Part shown: in pieces, positions 35,448 to 43,747 of the stretch
Layout of the letters: the number at the start of each line of letters is the position of its first letter
How positions within the stretch are numbered: the stretch's first letter is position 1
Source: Pseudomonadales bacterium
GTDB lineage: Bacteria; Pseudomonadota; Gammaproteobacteria; Pseudomonadales; UBA5862
Assembly: GCA_024234215.1 (NCBI GenBank)
Contig: JACKOQ010000001.1
Coordinates: 827,724-891,723 of the forward strand
Length of the DNA stretch: 64,000 nucleotides
Direction of reading: 5' to 3'
Made by a program: the position numbers and the translations under genes
Notes under the pieces: generated by a model
The model's input: the letters and a program-made list of their open reading frames with translations, nothing else
What the model was told of the DNA's origin: nothing
The model's database searches: none

Positions 35448-36128
35448 ATGAAACTGAAATCTCTAAAAGCTTTAGTATTAAATATCATATTGATATCTCT
35501 CACCTTATGGGGTGGTCACGCGCGGGCTGCACTTATTACAGTTGTTAACCCGTCCTTTGAAATTCTTCCGGTTACCGGTCTTCCCAACAGTTGCGGAACA
35601 GGTTGTAGCTACAGCGAGGAACTCATTCCAGGGTGGAAAAATATACCTTTCCTTGGACTCGGCCTCTCCAGTGGGCAATTTCGTCCCGGCACCGACGTTG
35701 GCAATACGACCTACTTCGACTCGCTTTCCGATGGCATCACATCGGTCTATACCTCGATCCCTGGAATCGTGCAGACGGTAGGTGCAGTAGTTCAACAAGG
35801 GGTCATTTACACCTTGTTAGTAGACGTTGGCTACAGAAAGGATGCCAGCCCCGGGGGTGTTCCACGTCTCAAAGTGAACGATGTTTTCTATGACGGAATA
35901 GGAACGCCCGTGGTCGGCGGGTGGGCGCCGTTCACCGCGACCTACGTAGGATTAGCCGCTGACGTAGGTCAGCCAATCACGATTTTTTTAGACTCTGCAT
36001 CCTTCCAAGGGAACTTCGACAATGTGCGCTTGCATGCAACCCCTAGCGCCGTTCCGCTGCCGCAGACTTGGGCGCTGCTGCTCCCGGCCATCGGCATGGT
36101 GGGAATGATGAAGCGCCGCAAGGCGTGA
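35448..36128 (+). CDS. secreted PEP-CTERM-like protein
   Basis: A 226-residue exported protein. A signal peptide occupies about residues 1-27 (cut near ARA-ALITVV). A jelly-roll-like beta domain follows, typical of proteins with NPSFE...PGW starts (VVNPSFEILP, LIPGWKNIPF, GNFDNVRLH). The C-terminal 27 residues form a sorting tail: VPLPQTW, a hydrophobic helix ALLLPAIGMVGMM and basic KRRKA. This is the PEP-CTERM layout with PLP for PEP, handled by exosortase. No exosortase gene is in the window. The gene is markedly AT-richer than mutL before it. AGGA eight bases upstream selects the ATG at 35448 over that at 35439. Confidence 0.8.
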   Translation: MKLKSLKALVLNIILISLTLWGGHARAALITVVNPSFEILPVTGLPNSCGTGCSYSEELIPGWKNIPFLGLGLSSGQFRPGTDVGNTTYFDSLSDGITSVYTSIPGIVQTVGAVVQQGVIYTLLVDVGYRKDASPGGVPRLKVNDVFYDGIGTPVVGGWAPFTATYVGLAADVGQPITIFLDSASFQGNFDNVRLHATPSAVPLPQTWALLLPAIGMVGMMKRRKA

Positions 36129-36222
36129 GCCGCTGACCGCTCCCGGGCGCAGCGGCAGCGGGCCGTTGGGCACCGGTAGCCGGTGGAAGGTGACGCAGCC
36201 ATGACGCTGCGGTTCAGACGAA

Positions 36223-36255
36223 AGTGGGGGAGGCGCCTGAGGGCCCTCCCCCACT
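36223..36255 (-). terminator. 11-bp hairpin terminator after the SDR gene
   Basis: AGTGGGGGAGG (36223-36233) pairs with CCTCCCCCACT (36245-36255). It starts four bases after the minus-strand SDR stop. The minus strand reads TTTCGTCT just after the stem, a short T-rich stretch consistent with an intrinsic terminator; it may also stop plus-strand read-through. Confidence 0.65.
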
Positions 36256-36259
36256 GCAT

Positions 36260-37021
36260 TCAGGTGGCCGAGATGCCGCCATCGACCATGTAGGTGGCAC
36301 CGGTCAGGAAGCTGGCGCGGTCGCTGACCAGAAACAGCATCAGTTCGGCGACCTCTTCCGGCTGGCCGTAGCGGCCGAGCGGAATGCCGGAGGCCACCCG
36401 CTCCTTCGCCAGCTCCGGCGCCGACGGCGCCATCCCCTGCTCCAGCGAGCGCATCATGCGGGTGTCGATCGGCGAGGGGTTGACGGTGTTGACCCTGATC
36501 TTGAACGGCGCGCCTTCGCGCGATGCGCTGCGCATCATGCCGACGACGGCATGTTTGCTGGTGACATAGGGCGACAGGCCGGGCCCGCCCTTGATGCCGG
36601 CGGTCGAGGAGGTGATGACGATGCTGCCACCGCCGCTCTTCTGCATTTCGGCCATCACATACTTGAGCCCGAGCCAGACGCCACGCACATTGACCGCCAT
36701 CACCCGGTCGAACATCTCGATCGGTGAGTCGGTGATCGGCGCCACCACGCCCTCGATGCCGGCGTTGTTCAGAAAGCCGTCGATGCGGCCAAAGCGTGCC
36801 ACGGTTTCGTCGACATAGCGCTTCACCTGTTCGGGCTGGGTGACATCGGCCTGGCACCAGGCGACGTCGGGGCCGATCGATCTGGCCACTTCGCCGAGTG
36901 GCCCCGGGTCGAGGTCCACCAGCATCAGCCGGGCGCCTTCGGCGTGGAAGCGCCGTGCGGCCGCCTGGCCGATGCCGCCGGCGGCGCCGGTGATGATGCA
37001 GACACGCTCTTTGAGCTCCAT
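36260..37021 (-). CDS. short-chain dehydrogenase/reductase
   Basis: A 253-residue NAD(P)-dependent classical SDR. It has the dinucleotide site TGAAGGIGQA near residue 11, NNAGIEG, the catalytic serine in SSTAG, and YVTSK with Tyr-X-X-X-Lys, so the catalytic tetrad is complete. An aspartate at the end of the second strand (LVDLD) favours NAD over NADP. NPSPIDTRM and TYMVDGG are standard late motifs. The substrate is an unspecified alcohol or ketone. It follows the rraA-like gene by 22 bases on the same strand and is followed by a hairpin terminator, so the two form an operon. Confidence 0.9.
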   Translation of the reverse strand: MELKERVCIITGAAGGIGQAAARRFHAEGARLMLVDLDPGPLGEVARSIGPDVAWCQADVTQPEQVKRYVDETVARFGRIDGFLNNAGIEGVVAPITDSPIEMFDRVMAVNVRGVWLGLKYVMAEMQKSGGGSIVITSSTAGIKGGPGLSPYVTSKHAVVGMMRSASREGAPFKIRVNTVNPSPIDTRMMRSLEQGMAPSAPELAKERVASGIPLGRYGQPEEVAELMLFLVSDRASFLTGATYMVDGGISAT

Positions 37022-37043
37022 TGTTATTCTCCTTCGGTCGGTT

Positions 37044-37523
37044 TCAGATCAGTTTTGAAGCGCTGACGATGATGCCATTGTTGTCGGCATAGAGATACTC
37101 GCCGGGGTTGAAGGTGACGCCGCCGAAGGTGACCGGCACGTCGAGGTCGCCGATGCCGCGTTTTTCGGTCTTCATCGGACAGGTGGTCAATGCCTGCACG
37201 CCGAGGTCGGTCTCGGCGAGCGCGTCGACATCGCGGATGGCGCCATAGATGACGATGCCCTGCCAGCCATTCTTGGCGGCCTCCTCGGCCAGCATGTCGC
37301 CGAGCAGCGAACGGCGGCTGGAGCCGCCGCCATCGACCACCAGCACCTTGCCACGGCCGTTCTGGCCGACCTGGCTCTTGACCAGCGAGTTGTCTTCAAA
37401 GCATTTGATGGTGACGATCTGGCCACCGAAGGCGGAGCGGCCGCCATAGTTGCCGAACATCGGCTCGACGAGACGGATCTTGTCGGCAAACTGGTCGCAA
37501 AGGTCGGGGGTGCTGATGCTCAT
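37044..37523 (-). CDS. rraA: RraA-family protein (RNase E inhibitor or oxo-acid aldolase)
   Basis: A 159-residue protein of the RraA/DlpA fold. It has GDMLAEEAAKNGWQGIVIYG near residue 75 and GAIRDVDAL, the arginine-aspartate pair of the metal/oxo-acid site. The length and the absence of any extension match RraA, which binds and inhibits RNase E, more than the longer HMG aldolases. The ATG at 37523 has AGGAGC seven bases upstream. Pairing with an SDR leaves a catabolic aldolase role open. It is divergent from algH. Confidence 0.82.
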   Translation of the reverse strand: MSISTPDLCDQFADKIRLVEPMFGNYGGRSAFGGQIVTIKCFEDNSLVKSQVGQNGRGKVLVVDGGGSSRRSLLGDMLAEEAAKNGWQGIVIYGAIRDVDALAETDLGVQALTTCPMKTEKRGIGDLDVPVTFGGVTFNPGEYLYADNNGIIVSASKLI

Positions 37524-37693
37524 TGCTGCTCCTGGGTTGTGCATGGCTGGGTGCGTGCCGTCTGCCGTTGCGCCTGCAATCGGCGGCGCTGCGTGCGGGT
37601 CGGCCGCGCTGGCCGGCATGTTACCACCGCGGCGGCTTGTCGCATCCGGGCTTTCGCCCGATACTGGCGCCATGTCGAAAGAGGGAGTCCCCG

Positions 37694-38248
37694 GTGCAGA
37701 CGTTGCGCAATCAATTTCTGATCGCGATGCCACAGCTCGAGGGATCGCTCTTTGCCCAGAGTCTGATCTTTCTTTGCGAGCACAGCGCGCAGGGGGCGAT
37801 GGGGCTGATCGTCAACCGGCCGCTGCCGATGCAGCTCGGCGAGATTCTCGACCAGTTGCAGATCGACAGCCATGCCGGGCCCGCCCGCGAGGCGCCGCTC
37901 TACTTTGGCGGACCGGTGCAGAGCGAACAGGGCTTCATTCTGCACCGCGGTCCTGCGCGCTACCTCTCGTCACTGCAGGTGAGTGACGAGGTCGTGCTGT
38001 GCACCTCACGCGATGCGCTGGAGGCGATCGGCGCCAATGACGGCCCGGCCGACTACTTGGTGGCACTGGGCTATGCCGGCTGGAGCGAGGGGCAGCTCGA
38101 GCAGGAGCTGGCCGACAACGCCTGGCTCACGGTGCCGGCCACGACCGATCTGCTCTTCACGGCCGAACCGTCGCGCCGCGCCGCGGCCGCCGCCGCCACC
38201 CTCGGCATCAACCTCAGTCTGCTCCATGCCCAGCCCGGACATGCCTGA
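37694..38248 (+). CDS. algH: AlgH/YqgE family protein (DUF179)
   Basis: A 184-residue soluble protein of the conserved AlgH/YqgE family, whose molecular function is not settled. It was first noted as affecting alginate synthesis in Pseudomonas. Family marks are NQFLIAMPQLEGSLFAQSLIFLCEHSAQGAMGLIVNRP split over residues 6-43, LYFGGPVQSEQGFILH, and ALGYAGWSEGQLEQEL. The GTG at 37694 is preferred because it restores the usual N-terminus and has GAGGGA seven bases upstream. Its stop overlaps ruvX by 8 bases. It is first in the algH-ruvX-pyrR-pyrB-pyrC' run. Confidence 0.92.
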   Translation: MQTLRNQFLIAMPQLEGSLFAQSLIFLCEHSAQGAMGLIVNRPLPMQLGEILDQLQIDSHAGPAREAPLYFGGPVQSEQGFILHRGPARYLSSLQVSDEVVLCTSRDALEAIGANDGPADYLVALGYAGWSEGQLEQELADNAWLTVPATTDLLFTAEPSRRAAAAAATLGINLSLLHAQPGHA

Positions 38249-38735
38249 AGTGACGCCGTGCAGCCAGCAGGTCGTGCTCGGGTTCGACTTCGGCTCCAGA
38301 CGCATCGGCGTGGCGGTGGGGCAGGGGCTCACCGGTCGGGCCACGCCACTGCGGGTGCTGCCGGCACGCGACGGCATCGCCGACTGGGCGCAGTTCGACC
38401 GGCTGATCGCCGAGTGGCAACCGGGCTCACTGCTGGTGGGCGAGCCACTCAACATGGATGGCAGCGCCAGCGAGATGACGTTGCGTGCGCGCAAGTTCGC
38501 CAACCGGCTGCGCGAGCGCTACCGGCTGCCGGTGCATCTGGTGGATGAGCGGCTCTCCAGCTTCGAAGCGCGGGGTCGGCAACTGGAACGGCGGCGGCAG
38601 CAGCGGCCGCCGCGATCGAATGAACCCGGCATCGACGCGCAGGCCGCCTGCCTGATCGTCGAGACCTTTCTGCATGAAGCGTCGATGGCGCGGCGGCAGG
38701 GCGCGGACATCAATCTGGAGCAGTCGAATGGTTGA
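38241..38735 (+). CDS. ruvX: RuvX/YqgF, putative Holliday junction resolvase
   Basis: A 164-residue RNase H-fold nuclease. The first catalytic Asp lies in GFDFGSRRIGVAVG near residue 15, LLVGEPLNMDGSASEMT is the family loop with the Glu, and VDERLSSFEA and GIDAQAACLI hold the later acidic residues. Members process pre-16S rRNA or junction DNA. The ATG at 38241 overlaps algH and the stop overlaps pyrR, each by 8 bases, so translation of the three is likely coupled. Confidence 0.92.
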   Translation: MPEVTPCSQQVVLGFDFGSRRIGVAVGQGLTGRATPLRVLPARDGIADWAQFDRLIAEWQPGSLLVGEPLNMDGSASEMTLRARKFANRLRERYRLPVHLVDERLSSFEARGRQLERRRQQRPPRSNEPGIDAQAACLIVETFLHEASMARRQGADINLEQSNG

Positions 38736-39237
38736 ACTTCCGGCGGTGGATCTGTTGCTCGATGCGATGGCCGCAGCGTTGCGCCAGCAGCTCGCTGCGT
38801 TGCGAATCAGTCGGCCGGCCATGGTCGGCATTCGCACCGGCGGCGTCTGGGTGGCCGAGCAGCTGCATCAGCGGCTGGGTCTCGACGAACCGCTCGGCAC
38901 GCTCGACATCGGCTTCTACCGCGATGACTTCACCCGCATCGGCCTGCAACCGAAGGTGGCGCCGTCGCAACTGCCCTTCGCGGTCGATGGTCGCGCGCTG
39001 CTGCTGGTGGATGACGTGATCATGAGTGGCCGAACCATTCGCGCCGCGCTCAATGAGCTGTTCGACTATGGTCGGCCGGCCTCGGTGATGCTGGCGGTGC
39101 TGATCGACCTGCCGCAGCGTGAGCTGCCGATCCAGCCCGATGTGTGTGGCGAGCGGCTGCTGCTGGCGCCGGGTGAGCGGATCAAGCTGACCGGGCCGCA
39201 GCCGCTGTCGCTGCGCCTCGAACGCACCGCCCCGTGA
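38728..39237 (+). CDS. pyrR: PyrR-family bifunctional regulator/uracil phosphoribosyltransferase
   Basis: A 169-residue PRTase-fold protein. The PRPP-binding motif ALLLVDDVIMSGRTIRAAL lies near residue 90, with MVGIRTGGVWVAEQL near 31 and GFYRDDFTRIG as the hood loop. PyrR binds pyrimidine mRNA in Gram-positives. In Pseudomonas-type bacteria its gene precedes pyrB in the same order seen here, and the regulatory role there is less well shown. It overlaps ruvX by 8 bases; pyrB follows after 40 bases. No PyrR-binding hairpin was recognised in that gap. Confidence 0.9.
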   Translation: MVELPAVDLLLDAMAAALRQQLAALRISRPAMVGIRTGGVWVAEQLHQRLGLDEPLGTLDIGFYRDDFTRIGLQPKVAPSQLPFAVDGRALLLVDDVIMSGRTIRAALNELFDYGRPASVMLAVLIDLPQRELPIQPDVCGERLLLAPGERIKLTGPQPLSLRLERTAP

Positions 39238-39277
39238 TTGTTGGCCGACCCGGAGCCAGCGGTTACACTGCGCGCCG

Positions 39278-40279
39278 ATGAACAGCCAGCCGCCGCATGA
39301 CCTCCAGCTCACCCCGCAGGGGCAGTTGCGCCATTTTCTGGCCATCGAGGGGCTGTCGCGGCAGATATTGACCGAGATTCTCGACACCGCCGAATCTTTT
39401 CTCACGGTTGGTGATCAGCCGGTCAAGAAGGTGCCGCTGCTGCGCGGCAAGACCGTGGTCAATCTCTTCTTCGAGGCCAGCACCCGCACCCGCACCACCT
39501 TCGAGCTGGCCGCCAAGCGGCTGTCGGCCGATGTGCTCAGCCTCAACATCGGCACCTCGGCCACCTCCAAGGGCGAGAGCCTGCTCGACACCCTGCGCAA
39601 TCTGGAGGCGATGGCCAGCGACATGTTCATCGTGCGCCATGCCGACAGCGGCGCGGCCCACTTCATCGCCGCCCAGGTGACGCCCGACGTGGCGGTGATC
39701 AATGCCGGTGATGGGCGCCATGCCCATCCGACGCAGGCGATGCTCGACATGTTCACGATTCGCCGCCACAAGGGGGCCTTCGAGCCGCTGAAGGTGGCGA
39801 TCGTCGGCGACATCCTGCACTCCCGCGTCGCCCGCTCGCAGATCAAGGCACTGAAGACGCTGGGCACCGGCGAGGTGCGGCTGATTGCCCCGCTCACGCT
39901 GCTGCCGGCCGGCATCGACGCCTTCGGAGTGCGCCACTTCACCCGGCTCGAAGAGGGGCTGAGCGACGTCGATGTGGTGATCATGCTGCGTTTGCAGCGC
40001 GAGCGGATGCAGAGCGCGCTGCTGCCGAGCTTCAATGAGTATTACCAGCTTTATGGGCTGACCACCGAAAAACTGGCCTATGCCCGGCCCGATGCGATCG
40101 TCATGCATCCGGGACCGATCAACCGCGGCGTCGAGATCCAGTCCGAGGTGGCCGACGGGCCGCAGTCGGTGATCCTGCAACAGGTGAGCAACGGCATCGC
40201 CGTGCGGATGGCGATTCTGTCGATGACGATGAGTGGCCAGACGCTGGCCAGACAGCAGGAGTCCGCGCTCCATGTCTGA
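39278..40279 (+). CDS. pyrB: aspartate carbamoyltransferase catalytic subunit
   Basis: A 333-residue enzyme making carbamoyl-aspartate, the first committed step of pyrimidine synthesis. It has the carbamoyl-phosphate site FEASTRTRTTFELAAKRL near residue 68, HADSGAAHFIA, DGRHAHPTQAMLDM, and the aspartate-side MLRLQRERM and HPGPINRGVEI. The N-terminal extension before the first domain is like that of Pseudomonas class A ATCase, which assembles with an inactive dihydroorotase. The next gene encodes just such a protein and overlaps pyrB by 8 bases. Confidence 0.96.
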   Translation: MNSQPPHDLQLTPQGQLRHFLAIEGLSRQILTEILDTAESFLTVGDQPVKKVPLLRGKTVVNLFFEASTRTRTTFELAAKRLSADVLSLNIGTSATSKGESLLDTLRNLEAMASDMFIVRHADSGAAHFIAAQVTPDVAVINAGDGRHAHPTQAMLDMFTIRRHKGAFEPLKVAIVGDILHSRVARSQIKALKTLGTGEVRLIAPLTLLPAGIDAFGVRHFTRLEEGLSDVDVVIMLRLQRERMQSALLPSFNEYYQLYGLTTEKLAYARPDAIVMHPGPINRGVEIQSEVADGPQSVILQQVSNGIAVRMAILSMTMSGQTLARQQESALHV

Positions 40280-41579
40280 TCGATCCAGGGCCGTGCCGGC
40301 ACCGGCGCTGCTGATCCGCGGTGGCCGGGTCATCGACCCGGTTCAGGGCATCGACCGCGTCGCCGATCTGGCGGTCAGCGACGGCCGGATTCTGTCGATT
40401 GGCGAGCCACCGCCCGGTTTCGTGGCCGAGCAGCAGATCGACGCCCAGGGTTGGGTGGTGGCGCCGGGTTTCGTCGATCTGGCGGTGCGGCCGCGCGAAC
40501 CCGGCGATGAGCAGAAGGCGACACTGGAGAGTGAATGCCGGGCCGCGCTGGCCGGCGGCATCACCACGCTCTGCATGCCACCCGACACCCGGCCTCCGAT
40601 CGACACGCCGGCGGTGGTCCGGCTGATCGAGGCGCAGGCGCGCGCGGCCGGTGCGGCACGGGTGGTGGTGCTGGGCGCACTGACGCAGCAGTTGGCCGGG
40701 GCATTTCCGGCCGAGATGGCGGCGCTGCGGGCCGCTGGTTGCGTTGGCATGAGCAACGGCAAGGCGCCGCTGGCCACTGCGCGGGTGCTGCGACACTGCA
40801 TGGAGTATGCGGCCAGCAATGGCCTGATGCTGTTTGTCGAACCCGAGGAGCCGACGCTGGCGGCCGATGGCTGTGCCCATGAAGGCGAGGTGGCCAGCCG
40901 TCTGGGCCTGACCGGCATCCCGGCCAGTGCCGAGAGCATCGCCATTGCCACGGTGCTGCTGCTGGTCGAGCAGACCGGTGCGCGGGTCCACTTCGGACGG
41001 CTGTCGGCCGCCCGGTCGGTGGCGTTGATCGCCCAGGCCAAGGCGCAGGGATTGCCGGTCACTGCCGACGTGGCCGCCCATCAGTTGATCTGGAACGAGC
41101 GCGCGCTGCTCGACTATGACGCCCGCTTCCATCTGCGGCCACCGCTGCGCGGCGAGGCCGACCGCCAGGCGCTGTTGCAGGGGGTGCTGGAGGGGGTGGT
41201 CGATGCCATCTGCTCCGACCATCAGCCGCACGAGGCCGAGGCCAAGCTGGCACCCTTTGCCGCCACCGAGCCGGGAATCTCCGCACTCGAGACGCTGTTG
41301 CCACTGGCGCTGGCCGCTGCAAGCCAGGTCGAGATGCCACTGATCAAACTGATCGAACGGCTCAGCAGCGCACCTGCCCGGTTGCTTGGACTCGACGCCG
41401 GCTCGCTGCTGCCGGGTGCCCGCGCCGACCTCTGCCTCTTTGCCCCCGCTGAGCGCTGGCGACTGAGCGCCGCCACGTTGCACTCAAGAGGGCAGAACAG
41501 CCCGCTGCTCGAGAGCGAACTGGTGGGGCGGGTGCGCCATACGCTGCTCGATGGACGGATCGTCCACCAGGCGCCGTAA
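40272..41579 (+). CDS. pyrC': non-catalytic dihydroorotase-like subunit PyrC'
   Basis: A 435-residue amidohydrolase-fold protein. It aligns with dihydroorotase but has lost the metal ligands: the usual HxH reads DLAVRPREPGDE, the HAED region reads VEPEEPTLA, and the later histidine in the HVST strand is replaced (HFGRLSAARSV). Only SDHQPHEAEAK near residue 315 is kept. Such PyrC' chains are structural partners that hold PyrB in a dodecameric ATCase. A true pyrC must be elsewhere. The ATG at 40272 overlaps pyrB by 8 bases, in agreement with a 1:1 complex. Confidence 0.92.
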   Translation: MSDRSRAVPAPALLIRGGRVIDPVQGIDRVADLAVSDGRILSIGEPPPGFVAEQQIDAQGWVVAPGFVDLAVRPREPGDEQKATLESECRAALAGGITTLCMPPDTRPPIDTPAVVRLIEAQARAAGAARVVVLGALTQQLAGAFPAEMAALRAAGCVGMSNGKAPLATARVLRHCMEYAASNGLMLFVEPEEPTLAADGCAHEGEVASRLGLTGIPASAESIAIATVLLLVEQTGARVHFGRLSAARSVALIAQAKAQGLPVTADVAAHQLIWNERALLDYDARFHLRPPLRGEADRQALLQGVLEGVVDAICSDHQPHEAEAKLAPFAATEPGISALETLLPLALAAASQVEMPLIKLIERLSSAPARLLGLDAGSLLPGARADLCLFAPAERWRLSAATLHSRGQNSPLLESELVGRVRHTLLDGRIVHQAP

Positions 41580-41597
41580 CGGACGCACTCCCGGCTT

Positions 41598-43280
41598 TCA
41601 CAGCAGGCCGCTGCGGTAGCGCCGAATCAGTGCGGCGGTCGAGCCATCGAACTGATCGGGCAGCGGCAGCGTGCCGTCGATCAGCAGTGGCGAGATGCGT
41701 TCGCTCAACTGCTTGCCCAGCTCCACTCCCCACTGGTCGAATGCATTGATGCGCCAGATCAGGCTCTGCACATAGACCTTGTGCTCATAGAGCGCGATCA
41801 GTGCGCCCAGGGTCTGCGGCGTCAGTTGCTCCATCAGCAGCATGTTGCTGGGCCGGTTGCCGGCAATCACCTTGTGCGGGGCCAGTTGGCGGGCCTGCTC
41901 GCGATCGAGTCCGGCCTGCAGCAGCTCTGCGGTGGCCGCTTCGAGGCTCTTGCCCTCCAGCAGCGCCTGACTCTGTGCCACGCAGTTGGCGAAGAGATGG
42001 TGGTGGTGGTCGGCCACCCGGTGGTGGGCGCGCAGCGCGGTGATGAAATCGACCGGGATGAACTGAGTGCCCTGATGCAGCAGTTGGTGAAACGAGTGCT
42101 GGCCCAGCGTGCCGGGCGTGCCCCAGACCACGGCGGCGCTGTGGTAAGCGAGCGGTTCGCCGGCCAGGTTGCAGGATTTGCCGTTGCTCTCCATCTCCAG
42201 TTGTTGCAGAAAATCGGGGAAGCGGCGCAGGTCATGCAGATAGGGCAGTATCGCCTGTGAGCGTGCGCCCCACAGGTTCTGGTACCAGATGCCCAGCAGC
42301 GCCAGCAGCACCGGCATGTTGTGTGCCAGTTCGGCCTGGGCAAAGTGGCTGTCCATCGCCTGGGCGCCCTGTTGCAGTGCGCGAAAGCCATTGACGCCGA
42401 TGGCGAACATGATCGGCAGCCCGATTGCCGACCAGAGCGAGTAGCGGCCACCGACCCAGTCCCACAGCGGAAAGACCTGCCGTTCGTCGATGCCGAAGGC
42501 GACTGCCTTGGCGACATTGGCCGACACCGCCACGAAGTGACGCGCCACGGCGGCGGGATCACCCGAATCGGCCAGCACCCAGGCGCGTGCTGCCTCGGCA
42601 TTCTTGCGGGTTTCGAGTGTGCCGAACGACTTGGAGGCGACGATGAACAGCGTGGTGGCGGGGTCGAGCCCGTGCAGGGTGCGCTCGAAGTCGGCACCAT
42701 CGATGTTGGCCAGAAAGTGGCTGCGAAAGCGGCCGGTGTGGTAGGGGCGCAGCGCCTCGGTGGCCATCACCGGACCGAGGTCCGAACCGCCGATGCCGAT
42801 GTTGACGATGTCGGTGATCGGTCGGTCGCTGAAGCCGCGCCAATCGCGGTTCGCCACCGAGGTGACCAGCGCCTCCAGCCGGGCCAAGGTGCTGTCGACC
42901 TCGGCATTGACGGCCAGATCGGCTTGGTCGGTGAAGCTGCCACGCAGGGCGATGTGCAGGGCAGGACGCGCTTCGGTCGGATTGATCGGTTCACCCCGGA
43001 ACATGGCGGCGATCCCGTCGCTGACGCCGGCGGCTTTGGCCAGCGTCAGCAGTGCGGCAAGCGCTGGGTCATCGAGCCGGTTCTTGGCGTAGTCGAGTTG
43101 CAGTCCGGCGGCGCTCACGCTGTAGCGTTCGGCACGCCGGGGATCGGCACTGAACAGTGCAGAAAGCCTCTGCCCGGCCAGCCGCTGCTGATGGGGAATC
43201 AACGCCTGCCAGGCCTGGCTCCAGGGAGTGCCGTCCAGCGGCGGTACCGAAGCGGATGCGGCGTGGGGAAATTCTGACAT
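41598..43280 (-). CDS. pgi: glucose-6-phosphate isomerase
   Basis: A 560-residue enzyme interconverting glucose-6-phosphate and fructose-6-phosphate. Signatures are NIGIGGSDLGPVMATEAL near residue 152, VASKSFGTLETRKNAE with the phosphate-binding serines, GGRYSLWSAIGLPI, ESNGKS with the catalytic Glu, and the C-terminal INAFDQWGVELGKQL. The length is normal for bacteria. It supplies fructose-6-phosphate for UDP-GlcNAc, among other roles. It converges on pyrC' with an 18-base gap and is divergent from a DUF1244 gene. The ATG at 43280 has only a weak ribosome binding site. Confidence 0.96.
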   Translation of the reverse strand: MSEFPHAASASVPPLDGTPWSQAWQALIPHQQRLAGQRLSALFSADPRRAERYSVSAAGLQLDYAKNRLDDPALAALLTLAKAAGVSDGIAAMFRGEPINPTEARPALHIALRGSFTDQADLAVNAEVDSTLARLEALVTSVANRDWRGFSDRPITDIVNIGIGGSDLGPVMATEALRPYHTGRFRSHFLANIDGADFERTLHGLDPATTLFIVASKSFGTLETRKNAEAARAWVLADSGDPAAVARHFVAVSANVAKAVAFGIDERQVFPLWDWVGGRYSLWSAIGLPIMFAIGVNGFRALQQGAQAMDSHFAQAELAHNMPVLLALLGIWYQNLWGARSQAILPYLHDLRRFPDFLQQLEMESNGKSCNLAGEPLAYHSAAVVWGTPGTLGQHSFHQLLHQGTQFIPVDFITALRAHHRVADHHHHLFANCVAQSQALLEGKSLEAATAELLQAGLDREQARQLAPHKVIAGNRPSNMLLMEQLTPQTLGALIALYEHKVYVQSLIWRINAFDQWGVELGKQLSERISPLLIDGTLPLPDQFDGSTAALIRRYRSGLL

Positions 43281-43403
43281 GGTGGTTCTCGTCTTGCGAC
43301 CGTGAATGGGTTTTTGAAGCCAGGATCGGGCCAATTCTTGCTACCATGGTCCATCTGGCGCGTGCGGTGTGCACGCTTTCAACTGAATCGCTGGAGGTGA
43401 ATG

Positions 43404-43703
43404 ATGGAGCCCGCAACGACCATTGAACTGCAAGCCGCGGCTTTTCGCCATCTGCTCGAGCATCTGCGGGCACGGCCGCAACTGCAGAACATTGAGTTGA
43501 TGAACCTGGCTGATTTCTGCCGCAACTGCCTGGCCAAGTGGCTGGTGGAGGCAGCGGCCGAACGTGGCCTGTCGCTCGATTACGAAGCGGCGCGGGAGCA
43601 GGTCTATGGCATGCCCTACAGCGAGTGGAAGGCACATCACCAGCGCGAGGCCACACCCGAGCAGTTGGCCGCCTTCGAGCAGAGGCAGAACAGCAAGAGT
43701 TGA
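43404..43703 (+). CDS. DUF1244 family protein
   Basis: A 99-residue soluble protein of unknown function. The DUF1244 block is clear: FRHLLEHLRARPQLQNIELMNLADFCRNCLAKW split over residues 13-47, and VYGMPYSEWKAHHQREAT. Two cysteines in CRNC are conserved in the family from memory and could bind metal. GGAGG lies six bases before the ATG at 43404 and only three before an adjacent ATG at 43401, so 43404 is chosen. It is divergent from pgi and converges on phoU. Confidence 0.88.
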   Translation: MEPATTIELQAAAFRHLLEHLRARPQLQNIELMNLADFCRNCLAKWLVEAAAERGLSLDYEAAREQVYGMPYSEWKAHHQREATPEQLAAFEQRQNSKS

Positions 43704-43709
43704 GCGGAG

Positions 43710-43730
43710 GCGGGTCGGTGGCTGACCCGC
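43710..43730. terminator. short hairpin between DUF1244 gene and phoU
   Basis: GCGGGTC (43710-43716) and GACCCGC (43724-43730) form a 7-bp stem with a seven-base loop, placed between two convergent genes just after the DUF1244 stop. No clear T-run follows on either strand, so it may be a weak bidirectional terminator. Confidence 0.4.
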
Positions 43731-43747
43731 GACGCTTCGTTGCGGTG

